DNA from: Hamiltosporidium magnivora
Lineage: Eukaryota > Microsporidia > Dubosqiidae
NCBI GenBank assembly: GCA_004325065.1
Contig: PITI01000175.1
Coordinates: 1-17,967, forward strand
Length of the DNA stretch: 17,967 nt
Reading direction: 5' to 3'
Below, piece after piece: positions 17,665 through 17,967 of this stretch. The translations under genes and the position numbers were made by a program. Under the pieces are notes generated by a model. That model searched no databases. It saw only the letters and a program-made list of their open reading frames with translations, and was not told where the DNA came from. Every line of letters starts with the position of its first letter. The first letter of the stretch is position 1.

Positions 17665-17967
17665 TCTATGAAAATTTTTATGGGAAGGATAGTTCTACAA
17701 AATGGCGAAACTTTTTCTACAAATTTATTTGTAGTTTTTTATGAAACTAGATTGCAGATCGCAGCTGAACATGTAGGTAATTTCCATGTAAAAGTTGGAA
17801 ATCTTGCTTTACTCATTCCAGTTAGAAGACTTAGCGCCCGGGAGACATAAAAATAAAACCCATTAAAAGCCGAAAGAGTTAAGTAGCAGGTTATACCTGT
17901 TGGTATGACATTTCGCTGTCTAATTGGACCCCATGTAAGTCTCTGAAATATATCTTAGCTAGAAGTT
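17665..17967 (+). mobile_element. Dispersed repeat, copy D (cut by the window edge)
   Basis: It matches copy A in the same orientation and the reverse complements of B and C. Shared landmarks: ACTAGATTGCAGA near 17747-17759 (identical in A), AAGACTTAGCGCC near 17827-17839, and GGACCCCATGTAAGTC at 17926-17941 (reverse complement in B). The copy begins where homology with A begins (AGAATTTTTATAAGGAGG in A against GAAAATTTTTATGGGAAGG here) and continues beyond the window. A 60-codon ATG frame, 17668-17850, starts exactly at this element edge. The aligned frames of A and B contain stops and shifts, so whether it was coding is uncertain; only AAEHVGNFHVK against AADHVGNCHVK in B hints at it. Confidence 0.72.

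Noticed and set aside
1..17967. CRISPR array or tandem repeats
   Set aside because: No regularly spaced direct repeats were found; the only repeats are the dispersed element copies.

Overview
The window is strongly A+T-rich eukaryotic DNA. It has four intact, single-exon, unlinked protein genes separated by long stretches of A+T-rich sequence and decayed mobile-element remains. I see no ribosome-binding sites, operons, tRNAs or rRNAs. Three things together suggest a microsporidian with an expanded, gene-poor genome (Hamiltosporidium- or Edhazardia-like): intronless genes, short orphan proteins with signal peptides, and a CCC triplet a few bases before the ATG of the one recognisable gene. This placement is an inference; no universal marker gene is present to confirm it.

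Layout: 1-658 has no gene. 659-1215 is a decayed dispersed repeat (copy A, plus orientation). 1728-2279 (+) is an HP1/Swi6-type protein with a chromodomain and a chromoshadow domain. It is followed directly by a second repeat copy (B, about 2395-2950, minus). 2951-6731 is a gene desert. 6777-8048 (+) is an orphan protein with a signal peptide. 8358-8942 (-) is a long frame broken by a single stop. 9668-10575 (-) is a clear but dead integrase of the KRBA2/SCAND3/GIN type. 11186-11344 (-) is a short coding scrap that may be the C-terminus of a MULE-type transposase. 11764-12516 (-) is an orphan polytopic membrane protein. 13476-13985 is repeat copy C (minus). 14660-14971 (+) is a long open frame without a usable ATG. 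15090-17108 (+) is a 672-residue orphan with a predicted signal peptide and two SUMO-interaction-like motifs. 17665 to the end is repeat copy D (plus), cut by the window edge.

The genes do not form an obvious pathway. The best-supported story is a heterochromatin reader gene sitting among mutated transposon relics, plus candidate secreted or membrane proteins of the kind parasites direct at their host. The most interesting items are the secreted protein with a PML-like SUMO-binding motif, the four-copy repeat family carrying the remnant of a conserved reading frame, and the integrase fossil. The integrase can be followed by eye through its zinc-binding-like region, catalytic core and C-terminal motifs despite many stops and frameshifts.
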